From NCBI GenBank assembly GCA_965153455.1, contig OZ234497.1:8246001-8310000 (forward strand): 64,000 nt of DNA. The letters are read 5' to 3'. This DNA is from Sphagnum compactum. Its lineage: Eukaryota > Bryophyta > Sphagnopsida > Sphagnales. The notes beneath the pieces are model-generated. The model saw only the letters and a program-made list of their open reading frames with translations, searched no databases and was not told where the DNA came from. Shown here piece after piece: positions 13,091 to 26,900 of the stretch. Both the position numbers and the translations under genes were made by a program. Within the stretch, counting starts at the first letter, position 1, and every line of letters starts with the position of its first letter.

Positions 13091-16000
13091 TCCATTATTT
13101 TGCAAATGCATAATTAACACAAGCTCTTAGAAGTTGGAGGTTTTTTTGAAAGTATAAGATTTGTGTCGGATTTTTTAAATATGTAAATTACTCTATTTTA
13201 ACTTGTTTGATTTACTTGAATGAATTTCTTTTTGCACTTTTTACATTCTCACACTACATGTTTAGTTTTTTTTGTGTGTCTCCAATGAGTTATTTTCCTT
13301 TTAGGAGGTGCATTACTTAGGGTAAATGCATGCTATGGTGATTTACTTTTGTGACATAATTGGGCTAAATTCTACAGTTGGTGTTGATTGTAAGCTTCAT
13401 AATTATGCACACATATACTAATTTGATCTTAGGGACTTGGATTTAAATTCTCAATTTAATTATTTAAATGAATATGCAAATCATTTTGCATAACTCATTA
13501 TGGTAAAAATAGTTATGGATTTTATAAGTTGAACTTGTGGACTTGCCAATTGGCAAATTGTTTTATATATGGACATTGAAATGACCTAAATATTTTTAAT
13601 ATTTTGTATAGGGATTGAAAATATGGGACTTGTTTTTCAATAGACACAAGTTTGAAAAAAATTAACACAAAATTTAAAATATATATTATTTACGAACTTT
13701 TAATTCATGTGAAAATGTTGCTTAAAAAACATAAAGTCCATTTCTAATTCGATTTAAAGGTTTTTTAGGCTGAGTTTTTCTGGAGAAGCATTGAAAAGGG
13801 CCTTTAGAAAGGCATGGATTTTTAAAGGAAAAATAATATCAAAATAATATCAAATTTGGCCATCAATCAATGGAATTCGAAAAAAAGTCAAAATATGAAT
13901 TTTTTTGGACTTTTTTTTTGAATCTATAGTGAACCAAGTTTTAGCTTGCATCTACCCCTCATGAGCTTTTGAGAAGGATGAATGAATGATTAATGGATGA
14001 GCACAAGAGTGAAATCATGGTCAAAGGAACCAAGGGCGCCAAGGTAAAAGTCTTTTTCCAAGGACTACACATGACACGTGTCATTCCTGCATTGGTTTAC
14101 AATTTAAAATTTTGTATTTTGGATACCCCATTTAGCATTACATTTTAGATATAAACACATTTTGACTACAAATTGATTTTATATCATGTATATTATGCAT
14201 TCATGGTTTCTACCACATATATATGAATAACTTTTGTTAAAGCCACATTTTCAAAATCCATAATTTTCAAGGTCAAAGGCACTTTTGAACCAAATGTGTT
14301 CAAATGGGTTATAAAAAAAAAATTCATCAATTCAAGTCCTTTTGCCCCTTTAATCATCAATGTTAAAATCTTTTTCAATTTTCAAAAGGAATGGTGCACA
14401 TTTGGTAGAAAAAAAAGATGTTTGAAAAAAACAAGGATTGTCCACTTTCGATGTTTGAGTGCTTTGAACATGCAAATTTTTTTGATTTGTGTGAAGCTTT
14501 GAACATATAAAATTGCAATTAATGGAAAATATTCCAAAAGATTTTATAAAAATCCAAACTATTATGCTTCCCTTGTGATCTTTCAAACATACAAAAATAC
14601 AATTTTAAGGAGTGCCACTCACTTGGGTGGTTCCTTTGATTGTGACTTTACCCACAAAGTTTTTGGTTTGGTTGAATGATTGCTATTGAGGTACATATGA
14701 AAAAGGTGACAATATTTTTAGGTTAACTTTTGGGGTTTTATTCTTGTCCATATTAAATATTTGTTTTGAAGATGACTACAAGAACATGCCATGTTTGTAA
14801 TTGAATCTTCACAAGATGTCCATGAAGAATGCAATAAACTAATATGTTTGCAATGATAAAACATCATTAGATTCTAAGTTCTTGCACTAGGTTAAATACT
14901 CATTGGTGTGTTTTTTGGCAATGTTACACAATGCTTGAAACATATGTTTGTTGTAGATCTTCAACTGACACTTGGATTCTTTTTTGCAAATGTTTTGTGC
15001 TTTTGTTTTAATTGAGTTTTGACTGCAAATAAGCCTTGAGTTTCAATGGGCATCACCCTTTTAGGGGTTGGGGTTCAAATCTCCTTCAAAGATCTTAGGT
15101 GGTACATCTTTTTACAAAATCATGCACAATGCCAATTGGTTGTGTGTAGGAAGTGGATGTGCTAGATGGCAACATTGACAACATCAAAACAAAATTCAGG
15201 GGTATATCCATATGCATCAAGTGCTTACAATGATGGTAAGGGATTTTAGCTTTGCATTGGGACCTTTCTATTGTTTAGTGCATTTGCAACCATTTTTTCA
15301 ATGGGTTTACAAAAGTCCCTTATGTTTGTATAATGAACTTTGGAGTTTGACATTCAAGCATGTCCAATTAAGTTACTTATCTATTCTTAGTGATCATTTC
15401 CTTGGTTTCTATATGGTAATCCAAATGCTTAATTCCTCTTTTGACATGTATAGCTCTACAATAGCCAATTTACTATCCATAAGATTTGTGAACTATGTGC
15501 ATGAAGAGCTTGCTTGTTTATTGTGGTCTCATATATGTGTGTGAGCCTATTTTAGGTGTTTTCATTATGAGGTAGCTTCATGCTTTTGTTGCAAGTTATG
15601 GAGCAATAATCTTTTCCACGGATTTACTCTTACAAGCTTTAGATAACAATTCTTATAATAAAATTTTTATGGGTGTCAAGCACTTAGTTGGAATGAAGTG
15701 TGGAATCAATCTTGCCACTCCCTAAGACTTTTACCATGAAGACCATAGATCAACAAATTTCTTGGAGTTCACTAATTGGGAGGAAAATGAGACCACAAAT
15801 GCAACAATTTAGCCCTCCTGTTGGTGTTTTATGTAGTTTAACGTACTCCCTTGACAATAAAGCCATAGCCAAATATAGTCCCTTGCCAACACAATGTCGC
15901 CACTTTCTAATCACATGAATTTGGGCTATGGGCCATTATGTTGACATTTGCAATTTATAACTGGCCCTAACATCCCCACTCTTCAATTTAAAAAGTCACC

Positions 16001-18392
16001 TACAAACTTCCACCTCATGAAAAAAATTAGCCAACTATGCCAATTAAGGTTTGAGCTATGCAGCCACATTCGCTACTAGCTAGACTTGAAGAAAAAGGGA
16101 CTGATTCACATGATCTCACGATCATGCAAAACCCCCCCTCCTTAAAATTCAAATTTTGACTTGAAAAAAATTCTTAGCTAATGATTTTAAAGAAGATACC
16201 ATAGTACCTGGGCCAGTTTGACACTAATTATATTATTTTCAGAAATGTTGAAATTTCCCCCCCCCCAAAGAAATTCGAAACATTTTTTTCTGAGAGAATG
16301 TTTGAAAATATATCATTTGTTGAAATGGAATTCTCAAAATTATTTGACAAACAATGTGTGTAGAAGTGGCCTAGGTACTACAGTAGTCAGGCATAATGGT
16401 TCAACTCCTTGGGAGATCATAAGTAATTTCATTCATTTATTCAAATTTTGAAAAGAGTGTGATTTTTTACATTGGCACACCCATGTAGGTACATAAAGTT
16501 GTTTTGGTTGGAAATCCTGATTCAACAAGAATGGAATTTCACAAACTTAGGGTGTGAGAAATTGATACGTTGTGTCAAAGCAATTGAACGATGGATTTGT
16601 CAATATCAAAAGTTGAAAAACCTGTTGGTGAGTAGCTAAAACCTCCTTGAGAAGGCAATAGTTTTAATCTTAGAGGGACACAATAAACCGCACACAAAAA
16701 AACTAAGTGCATAATAGTTAGGGCCAAATGAAAGAGTGCACAAAGTAGGTTAAATCTAATGCATTTCTTTGTTCCAAGGAGAATGACAAAAAGTTAACAA
16801 TTGACACATCTTGCACTATGAGTTGGAAGTGGGGTTTTTCTTTAACACAAAATTCTTTATTTGTATGAAGGTGACTAGACCAAGCACTTTGAACAAGCAC
16901 TAGAATCCAATTTTTTTTTCTTTCTTAATAGGAAACATTAAGTTTCAGATATAATGGATTAACATTGAAATGAACTTTGATCAATTATTGATTATTTTGA
17001 GATATACCAAATAAGTTTTCAATTTGTGAAAGGGCCTTGCAAATTTCTACATGCACTTGAAACTATAGAATTGGTAGACTTTCTATAGGAGTTTTCAAGT
17101 GTGATGTCAATTGTTTACACGAGTTAAGGTCAAGAGTGTCTTCCAACATTTGTACAGCTTCTAGATACGTGACTACTAGCAAGCATCATCAGCAAGCAAA
17201 TATTGATATTTGGGGAATTGAATTAAATTGCTGCTATAAAGATTGTCTTTTAAGGAATTATGGAATCATACCTTGTCTCAGAAACAAAAAAAAGTTAAAA
17301 TTCTTCCGGAATAACAAAATTAAGGACATGTCAAACTAAAAAGGCTAATTAGAGATGAACATGACACCTTATTACAATGATATAAAGATTACATAAACCC
17401 AAAAACATCTAATTTTTCTATGAGATGATGGACAAAGGTTTGGAAAAGAATTGATAGTGTTGATGCTTGGTCAATCTAGTGGATTCCATCTATTTCCAAG
17501 GAATGAAACTCACAACAAAGATGGAAAAAGACTGTTGTCACCATGAAGCAATGTCTGCTACTAGTTTTTCCAGAACTAAAACCAAACCATCTTAAAACTG
17601 AAACACATCACATAGCCTACCAAACAATGCAACATCAAAAAAATTGTCTAAAAATATGGAAAAGATTAAATTCAAAAGCCTAATGTACTTATATAGAACA
17701 CCCCAACAAAATAAAAACTGTGAATAATAGAAAAGGAAAGAAGTAGGAGAACCTCAAAAGCAAGGATTTGTGGAGGCTTAGAGTGAGTTAATTAGCAGAC
17801 AAGACTGGCCTTTGATGTGGGCCAGTTTTTAACTACAACCTCTGTGCATGCAACTCATAAAAAAATTTACAAATAAACATTCATTCCATGGAATGAACTT
17901 GGTAGTCCATGGATGACTAAGTTCGCGCTCTAAATCGCTGGATCACCCAATGACCCCCACTATAGCTGGCACTTAGTTCTATGAACTCTAAAATAGCTTT
18001 CTGACTTGTGGGTTGGCTGACTCAGACACACCCATTCAAGCAAAGACTTTGATCCTCTGTAGGAACGTTTCGGCCATGGACCAGATCATTATTCTCCAAA
18101 AAAACATGCATGCAAAAGCAGAGCTAGATGACATGAATTTAAGACTAGTTGAAGACCATTTGATCTGGCCCTTCTTTCATTGAGTAATTTTTCTTCTTAA
18201 TAGGAAACACAACCTGTCAATAACTTTACATCTGACAGTGAAATGTAATTGACTGAGTAGAAGTTCACACTTGATTGCATCAAGAATAAACCATTGAAGC
18301 ATTCTCCAGTCCAAAAAATACTGCCCTGCCTATTCAATTTGATGAAGGTCCTGCTATTCCTAAGTGTTATGTGCATGTCAAACTGCAGCCCA
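13091..18392. other. Long AT-rich intergenic stretch, no gene recognised
   Basis: The longest frame is 110 codons at 15212-15544 (plus), hydrophobic and unrecognised; the sequence after it (15690-15918) stays open in another frame and could be part of the same old element. A GGGTTCAAATCTCC motif at about 15067-15090 resembles a tRNA-type B box, and a GGTTCAACTCC motif lies near 16397. A C-run occurs at 16257-16266. The last ~190 bases before 18393 probably hold the 3' UTR of the PRA1 gene, but I see no clear AATAAA there on the minus strand. Confidence 0.45.
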
Positions 18393-21300
18393 CTATGCAC
18401 CACTGTACCCCCGCCAGACAGCGCGGAACTCCTCACGGAAAGAGTTGAGGCGAGCCTTCAGGTTTGGTGTGCGGAGACTTGCATGCAATATAACTACTGC
18501 AAACCAAGACTCAAGTTAGATCTTCCCTATTGTTGAAAGGTCCTTTACCACAAACAAGTCAAGCAAAGAAAATCCGCTGAAAGCTGAATCAAATGGATTC
18601 ATAACAAATGGACATCTTTTGGACACACCACAGTAGAGATTGCTCCACACTTCTACAAGAGTTATCAAGTACAAATTAAGTACAATCACAAAGATGGTTC
18701 ACAACAATCCAGGAGCTGCACAACGAATCCTGAGATATGTTCATGCTCAATCTGGAAGCTGACCTGATTGGTTGTCTTCAATGACATACAAGAAGATAAA
18801 AGATTGCGCAGTAAGAATCAAGTGCATGTATTGAAACACAGAACTGGAGATGCTGAAAGGGTCACGTACACAAAATTCCAAGAGCAAGTGATAAGAATAT
18901 CATATTAATTGCTGAAGCTAGAAACCATAGCAGCGCGCTTACTGCACATCCCAAAATCAAAATCACAGATAAATAAGAATCATATCATAAAGAAACATCA
19001 AATGGTGCTAACAGCTAACAATCTACATCACAACTGCACCAAGAGAGACAACCACTCATCCAGAATGTCATATATTCACCTCTGGTACCTGTGACAAGTA
19101 GTCATCTCATTTCCACTTCTCTAGATCTTGGTCTCTCCCTCCCTTCAAACAGTTGGTATCATCCTACCAGTAGCTGAATTGCAATTTTAAAGAAAACCAT
19201 GCAACATTACTTAATTGCATACCTGACATCAAGCCAACAACAAAGAAGCGGCGATCTTGGCCACATATGTAAACTGTTCCTTTAGCTTGCTGGCCTCGTG
19301 CTGCTGTCCTGCAAAGGGGGAGCACCTAAGGTCATGCATTTGGCTCTTCATCTTCCAATTGGATATGAATTTCTGGAAGAGGGTGGAGAATATTACAGCC
19401 AAGAAAATCTGACCTCTTGTATGAGTGAACCTAATACTAAAAGTGGATGCCAGTTTTGTTAGATGATCTGCTGAGGGCAAATAGCCAGTGAGCATGAACA
19501 CTTTATCCCAGATACATTTGGTTGGGTGTAAGAGACATAAAATCCATCTGTGCTTAACTACACTCTTTGTTCTCAGATGACTGTCACCCAAAACATGCTT
19601 TTGCATGGGAACAAGAGATACAATGACAATGAAAGGTCGCATAAGGTTGTCAGGCTTACCTAACAGGTGGCCGCAACTTGGCAGCAGCAGGTGGTGATAT
19701 CCTTCTTACTGCTCTTCTCAGTGTTTCACTTACTGACACTGCAAAACTGCTCAATCACCAATATTGCTCATCAGCAATTTGAGTAAATGGTCATACAAAA
19801 AAGAAAAGGTGTGAATGGAGCAGCTCATGATTTTTGAGAGTTCCTTAAGTTTCCATGGCTCTTGGGCTGATGCTGAGGATGATAACATTGCTGACTAGTG
19901 AGGTGGCAGGATGTTGAAGAAGTAACTACTAATCATGATCTCCAAGAGTGCCACACTTGAGAAGTAATCCTTTATATCCATCTCTGGAACTGGAAATTGC
20001 TCCATTTTCCAACAACTTTAGGCAACCATATTCTCTTCTGAAATTAGAGCTGCATCAAATTGAGTGTGTCCATTATCTCAGCCCATGCATGAATAAGTCT
20101 GTTCTGGTGGTATTGAGTAGAGCAATTCAGGCCATTTAAAATAGTCTAAATTTCCTTTCTTTCATCTCCTTTCACAGTGAAGCACAGAGCAACAGTACCT
20201 GTCATTCAGGCATCCAATGCTCAGGGCCGCAAAAATCACTGAAATAAGTGCCAAAGGTCGTCGGACAAGCGCAATCACTGTGGAAAAGAATTTCTTCCAT
20301 CATTAAACATTCCAAGAAGTATTCAAAGAAGCACATCTCTGGACTCATTTTCCAGTGGCATGTTAAGCTCCAAGTAGAACAGAAGCTGGCATATGTTCAG
20401 ATACAACATTCAGGAACATATTTCCAGTCAGGAAGCATGTTCAGATAATACATTCAACCTTAACCAATACACACAGATATACAACCCACTTGACATCATG
20501 AACAATTTAAATTCCAAAGGTAGCCAGTAAGCAGTTGACTCACCAAGCATTAGAGTCAAGATGACGAAGTAGTTCGTTCGATAGCTGCACACCAAGCAAT
20601 AAATGCATCAACATATCAGGTGGAAACATATAAAGGCACCACACTAATTCAGAACAGAAAAGAACAACTTGAATCAATTGGAAAGCATGCCCACAACAAC
20701 TCATCTGAATGAAGAGTAGAAGAGGAAAAAAGCTCCTTACAAAAACCAAAGACAGATTTTTATTTCAAATGTGTGTTTCCAAGATGGTCCTACAGAAAAT
20801 GTGTGACCTTTAATCCTCCCCAGAACTGCTGCAACAAATCTAATAAGGGGTTCACTGCTCACAATATTGCTATTAAGACTGATAACATGAATGCACAAAT
20901 GATGTGTAGATGTTTTTTCTTCCCTGTGGCCAGAGCTCAAAAACAGGTGAAATATTCTATCAATCTTGATAATTCCACCTTCAAGCACAAACTACCCCAA
21001 TGACAGGTGAGATGATCTTTCAGACCATCATACAACATGTGGAATCTGAGTTGTTTGTGGTCACTGAAATTGCTGCATGAATCTTGATCAATTTTGAACT
21101 ATTTGGAAACACATCAATCACAAATACCTGATTCAATTTCCACTATGCCAAAATGGTCAGATACTGAATTTTTTGGGTTTTCAGATAGCACTACCACAAG
21201 CTTCAACAGATTGATTCAAGTTGACAGATGAGATGCTCTTTCAGACACTCATTACACAATCTGGAATTCGAGCTGTTGGCATCACTGAAATTTCTGCACA

Positions 21301-22216
21301 AGTCTTGATCAATTTTGAACTATTTGGAAACACATCAATCACAAATACCTGATTCAATTTCCACTCTGTCAAAATATTCAGATATCAAAATTTTAGGGTT
21401 TTAAGCTAACATTACCCAGCTTTGACAGATTGATTCAAGTACAACACTACCCTGATGATAGATGAGATGCTCTTTCAGATAGTCATTACACCATCTGGAA
21501 TTCGAGCTGTTTGGGTCACTGAAATTTCTGCACAAGTCTTGATCACTTTTGAACTATTTGGAAACACATCAATCACAAATACCTGATTCAATTTCCACTC
21601 TGCGAAAATGGTCAGATATCGAAATTTTAGGGTTTTCAGATAGCACTACCACAACCTTCAACAGATTGATTCATGATCAACGATTTCAGAACCTGTTCTC
21701 CAGATATGTTTTTTTTCCCCCCTGAAGAGAGCTCGTCTGCCACAGCTGAAAACGAAAGGATTCTACCACTTGAAACAATTTCGGTCCTGTATTCACGCAT
21801 CATCATGTACTCAATGTGTACAGAAGTAGTTGAGACTTACACTTCCCCGGGGCAAAAACCTTTGTTTGTGTCGAGAAAACCTTATGAAACAGAAGAAGGC
21901 AAACCATCTGCCGACTAGGTGCCACTTCCGTCCTACGAGTAACATGTACATAAGAAACGGGGAAGAATAGGAAGAAAAAAAATTTCTCTCACTAGTAGAA
22001 ATTGCATTTGAGGCGGGCGTTCCATTTGGATTGCGTCTTCGGTGTGCTGAACTTCTGAAAGAATTCTGCCAACGGCCTTGGAGGCGTCGCCCACTCCACC
22101 TCCTTCAACGCATCTATCAACTCCTCCGCCGTCACATTACTCCAATCCATCGCCTCTTTCCTTCTAGAATGTCCCTGACCTCCCTGTTCTTCCAGATTCT
22201 GTTCTTCACCACTCAA
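18393..22216 (-). CDS. PRA1 family protein (PRA1.A-like), seven exons
   Basis: A prenylated Rab acceptor family protein: a small multi-spanning membrane protein of the ER/Golgi that takes part in vesicle traffic. Exons (minus strand): 21993-22216, 20544-20584, 20199-20277, 19660-19746, 19223-19308, 18870-18941, 18393-18496. Every junction is GT-AG and the lengths sum to 693 nt, an open frame of 230 residues ending in TAG. Family signatures in order are MDWSNVTAEELIDALKEVEW, a SKWNARLKCNFYYYRTNYF block, RRPLAL, SIGCLND, KLRPPV, VYICG and the C-terminal HASLRTPNLKARLNSFREEF. Hydrophobic segments cover about residues 78-112 and 163-200. Plant relatives usually start at MDWxNVTAE, here codon 23, so the true start may be 22150. 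Intron 1 (1.4 kb) carries a tandem repeat. Family assignment rests on remembered consensus; confidence is high. Confidence 0.92.
21002..21676. repeat. Triplicated ~225-bp tandem repeat in PRA1 intron 1
   Basis: Units start near 21002, 21223 and 21457 (spacing 221 and 234 bp) with a GAYAGRTGAGATG-type start. They share long near-identical blocks, such as TTGAACTATTTGGAAACACA and AATACCTGATTCAATTTCCA. The second and third units are most alike, which suggests a fairly recent local expansion. All of it lies inside intron 1. Confidence 0.85.
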
Positions 22217-22445
22217 GGTTCTTCAACCCCTTCTCAAAAGGAAAAACGGAAAAAATAGTAAAAACAGGAGAACAAACTCTGCGAAATTCCTCTTCACACG
22301 CAATTGGTGCTTCAGATTACGCAAACAACAGGGCGCAGAAACAGATCCTTTCGATCGATCTGGAGCTCTGTGTGTCTCTTCTCGCTCCCTCTCTCTCCCG
22401 CGCGCGCAAGCTCCTCTTTGCTTCCACAAGCCTTGGGGTTCCATC

Positions 22446-22775
22446 AAAGTCTCATCTGATTATGAAAGAGAAAACACACATTCTTGGATGCAAACGAACA
22501 ATCCACAGAAAATGGATGAAAAGAGTGAAAGAAAAAACTGCTTCTTTTTCACCATCGTACTAGTTTAGGGCTTTGCATCCAAAGTCTCATCTGATTATGA
22601 AAGAGAAAACACACATTCTTGGATGCTGAAAATCCACGGAACTTAGATGAAAAGAGTGAAAGAAAAAGCCGCTTCTTCTTTCTTCTGCTTCACCATCGTG
22701 CCTACTAGTTTAGGGCTTACATCCAAAGTCTAATATGATTATGAACTCAAAACCACACACTCTTGGATGTTAAAC
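22446..22775. repeat. Three-unit tandem repeat upstream of the PRA1 gene
   Basis: Units begin with AAAGTCTCATCTGATTATGA at 22446 and 22581 and with a diverged version at 22725 (spacing 135 and 144 bp). Shared blocks include CACACATTCTTGGATG, GATGAAAAGAGTGAAAGAAA and ACTAGTTTAGGGCTT; the third unit is partial. The array sits 230-560 bp upstream of the PRA1 start on the minus strand, so it is in the promoter or leader region. Confidence 0.8.
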
Positions 22776-23629
22776 AACAAAGACTAAAAACAAGTGAACT
22801 GTTAATCTCTTTAATTAGGTTAATTTGTTTGTGGGTGCCTCCGAAAAACTAGAAAGACTGCAAAGGATGGATGAGGTCTGATTCAGTGGGATGAAAAGAA
22901 CATTGGAGCCCAAACGGCTTCTTCATTCCCCCCTCCTTCTCCATCCCCCAAAAAATTTAAAACATGTGGTCTTGGGCGGTCATTAGTGAGGTTCTTAGGA
23001 TTCGTTGAAACTGGCCTATCACTAATCACCTGCCTATGACTGAACATTTATTTATATCTTCATCATATGTGCTTCATTTTGAGTGATTTAAAATGTTAGG
23101 GGAGTGCTACCTCAAGCTTTAGAAATCATCTTTGAAGCGCAAACGAGAGGGAGTAATTGAAAAATAAGCTTTCCAACTTACAAAATGCGTTTTTTTTTTT
23201 TTTCTTCTCTTTGAACCCCTCCTATTTTCAAACCTCATAATTTCTTATTTTTTATTCAGTTTAGACAATTTAAAGTGTTATAGGAGTGCCACCTAAAGTT
23301 CTACAAATCATCTTCTAACTCTAATAGCAAGAGAGCAACATACAAGGAATGTTTTGAGTGTTCAGGAATTGGTCTTTGTAGCGTTCGATGGTTTGCTTTT
23401 TTGAGTTTTCGATCCCCTCTACTCTAAGGAATCATAACTTTCTTAATTTTATTTCATTTTTGACGATTTTTAATGCACCAAATGCGCCAATAGGAAGGGT
23501 TCAAATCTTGTTTGGACACCAAAACCAAGGAGCCCTTCCCTTGGATATGATCAACCTTGAGCATTTAAATGTTTGGTCACTAGTTGGTTTACCTTATGCA
23601 TAGCCGTCGTTTTTCAAAAAATTGATTTT
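22776..23629. other. Intergenic, no gene seen
   Basis: Contains two loosely similar segments about 175 bp apart (near 23091 and 23264), both with a GGAGTGCYACCT...AAATCATCTT pattern, probably a decayed duplication. The 71-codon plus frame at 23388-23603 is not recognised. Confidence 0.35.
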
Positions 23630-23995
23630 TTTTCAAATACCCACCATACAACTATCAATTCCTTACTAGTTTTTCATGAAAACTAATGATTCTTTAAGGA
23701 GTTTGAAATAACTAGGACAGGTAGTTCTTTGATTTTTGAGTTTTTTCAAAGAACTAGAATCGATAGTCGTTGATTCAATTTTTCCAAAAAATTGTAATTG
23801 ACAATTCTCTAATTCAATTGTTCCAAAGAGCTAGAATCAACGACAAATAGTTTGCTTATTCATTTTTTCCAAAAGAACTGGAATCGATGATAATTCTCTA
23901 ATTCAAAATTTCCAAAAAAATTGGAATCAATGGTTTTCTGATTCAAAATTTTCAAAGAATTGGAATCGATGGTTCTTTGATTCGGGAGCATTCCA
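23630..23995 (+). repeat. Degenerate ~45-bp minisatellite, locus 1
   Basis: Repeated variants of an AACTGGAATCGATGGTTCT - TTGATTC - ATTTTCCAAAG pattern, about 7-8 units with irregular spacing. The same pattern occurs at 47780-47990 in reverse orientation and at 53390-53475, so it is a dispersed family. Confidence 0.65.
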
Positions 23996-26900
23996 GAAAA
24001 TTGGTGTGACCTAAAGGCATGTCAAGTAAAAGGTAGGACATACATAATGTTTTACTTTTTGTGTCTTATTGCATGGGATGTGATCATCACCTTTGGCTAT
24101 TTGTTCATGAAGATTGACAATGATGACAATTGGCAAGAGGGAAACCATTATTTTGCTAGATTTTCTATAATTGGTTTGTTGTTGAGTTTTGTGTGTTGGC
24201 TGATAAGATTTGTGTGGAAGTGTGTATGGAGGAAGTGCGATGGAGGATTGCAATAAGGATTTAAACAGATAAGCTTTAGGTAGAACTTCAAAAAAGCTAA
24301 GTACCTTTCGTTAGTTTAGTGTGTGTGATTCGATTTTTGCAAAAAGACACTATATTCAACATTTATTTTCTAATGTGTAGGGATCCATGGTCTGGAAGTT
24401 CTAAAATAGAACCTAGGAGTTAGGTTTTTATATTTCCCTTGATCTAGAACTAGAGAATTGAAAAGGATGACAAAGCCTAGGATTCACCATCTTACATGTC
24501 TCGTGTTCAAATGTTTTGGGTTGGGATTTGGATTTTTGGGTGGATTATGAAGAAGGTGCATTGTGTGCACTAGGTTGGGAGGGATTTTCATTATTAAGGA
24601 AATAGGGCATAATATTTTGAGGCTTTGGATTTTCGTTGGTGGATGAATGAGATAATACCTATCAACAAATTACACTAATGAACAAAAAGAGTCTAATCCA
24701 AGAATGTCATCAACGTCTATCATGATTAATCTATGTTAATAGAATATGGTTACGTTGGTGTTGTGATGATATGATGTTGATCATTAAAAACCATTTTCCA
24801 TGGATCTTATGAATAAAAAGGACTCAACATTTTGTGTGGATTATTTTGGATGTTGCATAACACAATTATTAATGGTAGTTAACACACACCTTCCTAGTTT
24901 GGTTACACTAGAATCAACAATTCTTTCTAATTTCAAATGACAACACAACATTGGTAGATGGTTTTTTTGAAAAAGTTGACAAAGAACCAACAATTTCAAG
25001 TAGGTTTTCTAACTAACTATTTGATTTTCTTGAGAACTTTCATTACAAGTACGATTTTTTTATGGCAAATTTTAGCCACCTAGCAACAAAAAAAAAGGAT
25101 TGGCGAATTCAACAAAGGGATTTTTGAGATTTTAAAAAAAAAAACCATATCTCAAGAAAAAAAGTTAGAAGTTGCCAGATTTAAACAGTGTGTTCCATTA
25201 AGTTGCCATAACTAAGTAGGATTTTCAAAATATATATTAGTCCACTAGGGCAGTCGCCATTTATTGCTAACTAATGTTAAGGATCCTTGCCTATAAACCT
25301 ATTTGAGGAATTTGAGAAAAAAAACCCTAATTTTAAGTCAAAACTAATGTTGGGCAACTACCAAACCCTAATTTAAAACTAACAAAATTATTAACTAGTT
25401 ATCAACGAAAGAATTAGTTGGGTATCACCTCAGGTATTACCCAAGTTGATACTCAAATTTTTGGATATCAAATTTGAAATACTAATTCATTAAAAATTGG
25501 GTCCTTTTTGAAATTTTAAACTTTTGATACTTGTCTGGGTTGTACAAATAATCCTTAGGTCTAATTCTTAGGGTTCTAATAGTAGGGAATCCAAGGTTAG
25601 TTAGGGTTTAAGGTCTTAAGGTGGAAGCAAGGTTTAGGGTTTGGGAGGTGTCATTTTGTAATGAACCTTGTTGATTTATTTTTGGCTTATGAAAATTTGA
25701 AAAAAAAAATTAAAAATTTTAATTGAATTTTTTTTAATTAATTTTAAAAATTAGCTTAATATAATAACTAATTTTAATGAGTTAAAAACTGGTTGTGAAA
25801 TAATTTATGGCTATAGGAGGATGATAAATGCACTTAGTTGCAAGGTTAAAGACGAGTTCAATCAATAGTGTCCATGTGCCACATAAATATTTTAAAAATG
25901 TATAAAAATGGGATTTATTGTTTAAACATTGATCTTGAGTCATAATATTGACTATAGTCACAATACCTTGGTGTCACATGGCATCCAATTGTCCTTTGCA
26001 ACTACATGGTTATTACTAAACAAATTGTAGTAAAAAAAGGTAGGAATTTATTTTTGGGGAAACTTGAAAATGACTTCTTTTGTTGCATTGAATTAGGCAA
26101 TGGAGGTCTTATTTCACACAAGGAGTTTGTTGAATGGTATCGTCTTTTTGCAAAAGGCTAAATTGAAAGCATGTGATAATACTAAGAGATTTGACAATGG
26201 AAATCCACAAGCATTTCAAACCTATTCATAACAATAATGGTTACAATTATGTGTTTAGTAAGGATTTTCAGTTGATAGTGAAAGCAAAGGGCTTGTGGAT
26301 GGTCATTCATCACAAGCTTTACATGCCTATTTCTAGGATAATATTTTTCAACATGGCTAGAGGGTTTATAATGGAGTCTAAAGGGAGGAAGATGACTTCG
26401 GCAATGTATGATGAACGGACAAACTAATAGCAGCACTAAGAAAAGGATTTTGTGGTAGTGGTATTAAATGAAGATGAAAACAACACAAAGATTGATGATG
26501 AAGGAAATTTGCATGAATATAATTGTGCTTAAGGAAGTTGTGCAATACATAGAGTTCATTAAAAGTTATTATTAAAGGTTGAATAAAAACAAGGCCTAAA
26601 TAAGCAAAATAGATATAAGATTTTGTTAAAAAACATAGTTATTTAAAATTTGATGGAAGATTTGTAATAATCACTTAGTGGAAGCACGAAAGTAGCTCAC
26701 ACGGTTGATGATGGAGTTAGAAAAATGAAATGACCTAGAATTTTATGACCTAAAAATCATGAACATGCAAATGAAATCATGACAAGATGTTGATGTTTTT
26801 AAACACCTTGCAGATGCAAGAAAAGCAAAGTATGAAATAATATGTAAAGATTGTGAGGGTATGGAATATAGTAGGTCATATGATTTAGAAAAAAAAATCA

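Noticed and set aside
19229-19642. 137-codon minus-strand frame
   Set aside because: Overlaps PRA1 exon 5 in the wrong frame and mostly covers introns.
26173-26427. Copia gag gene
   Set aside because: Resemblance limited to a few residues, and no other retroelement domain nearby.
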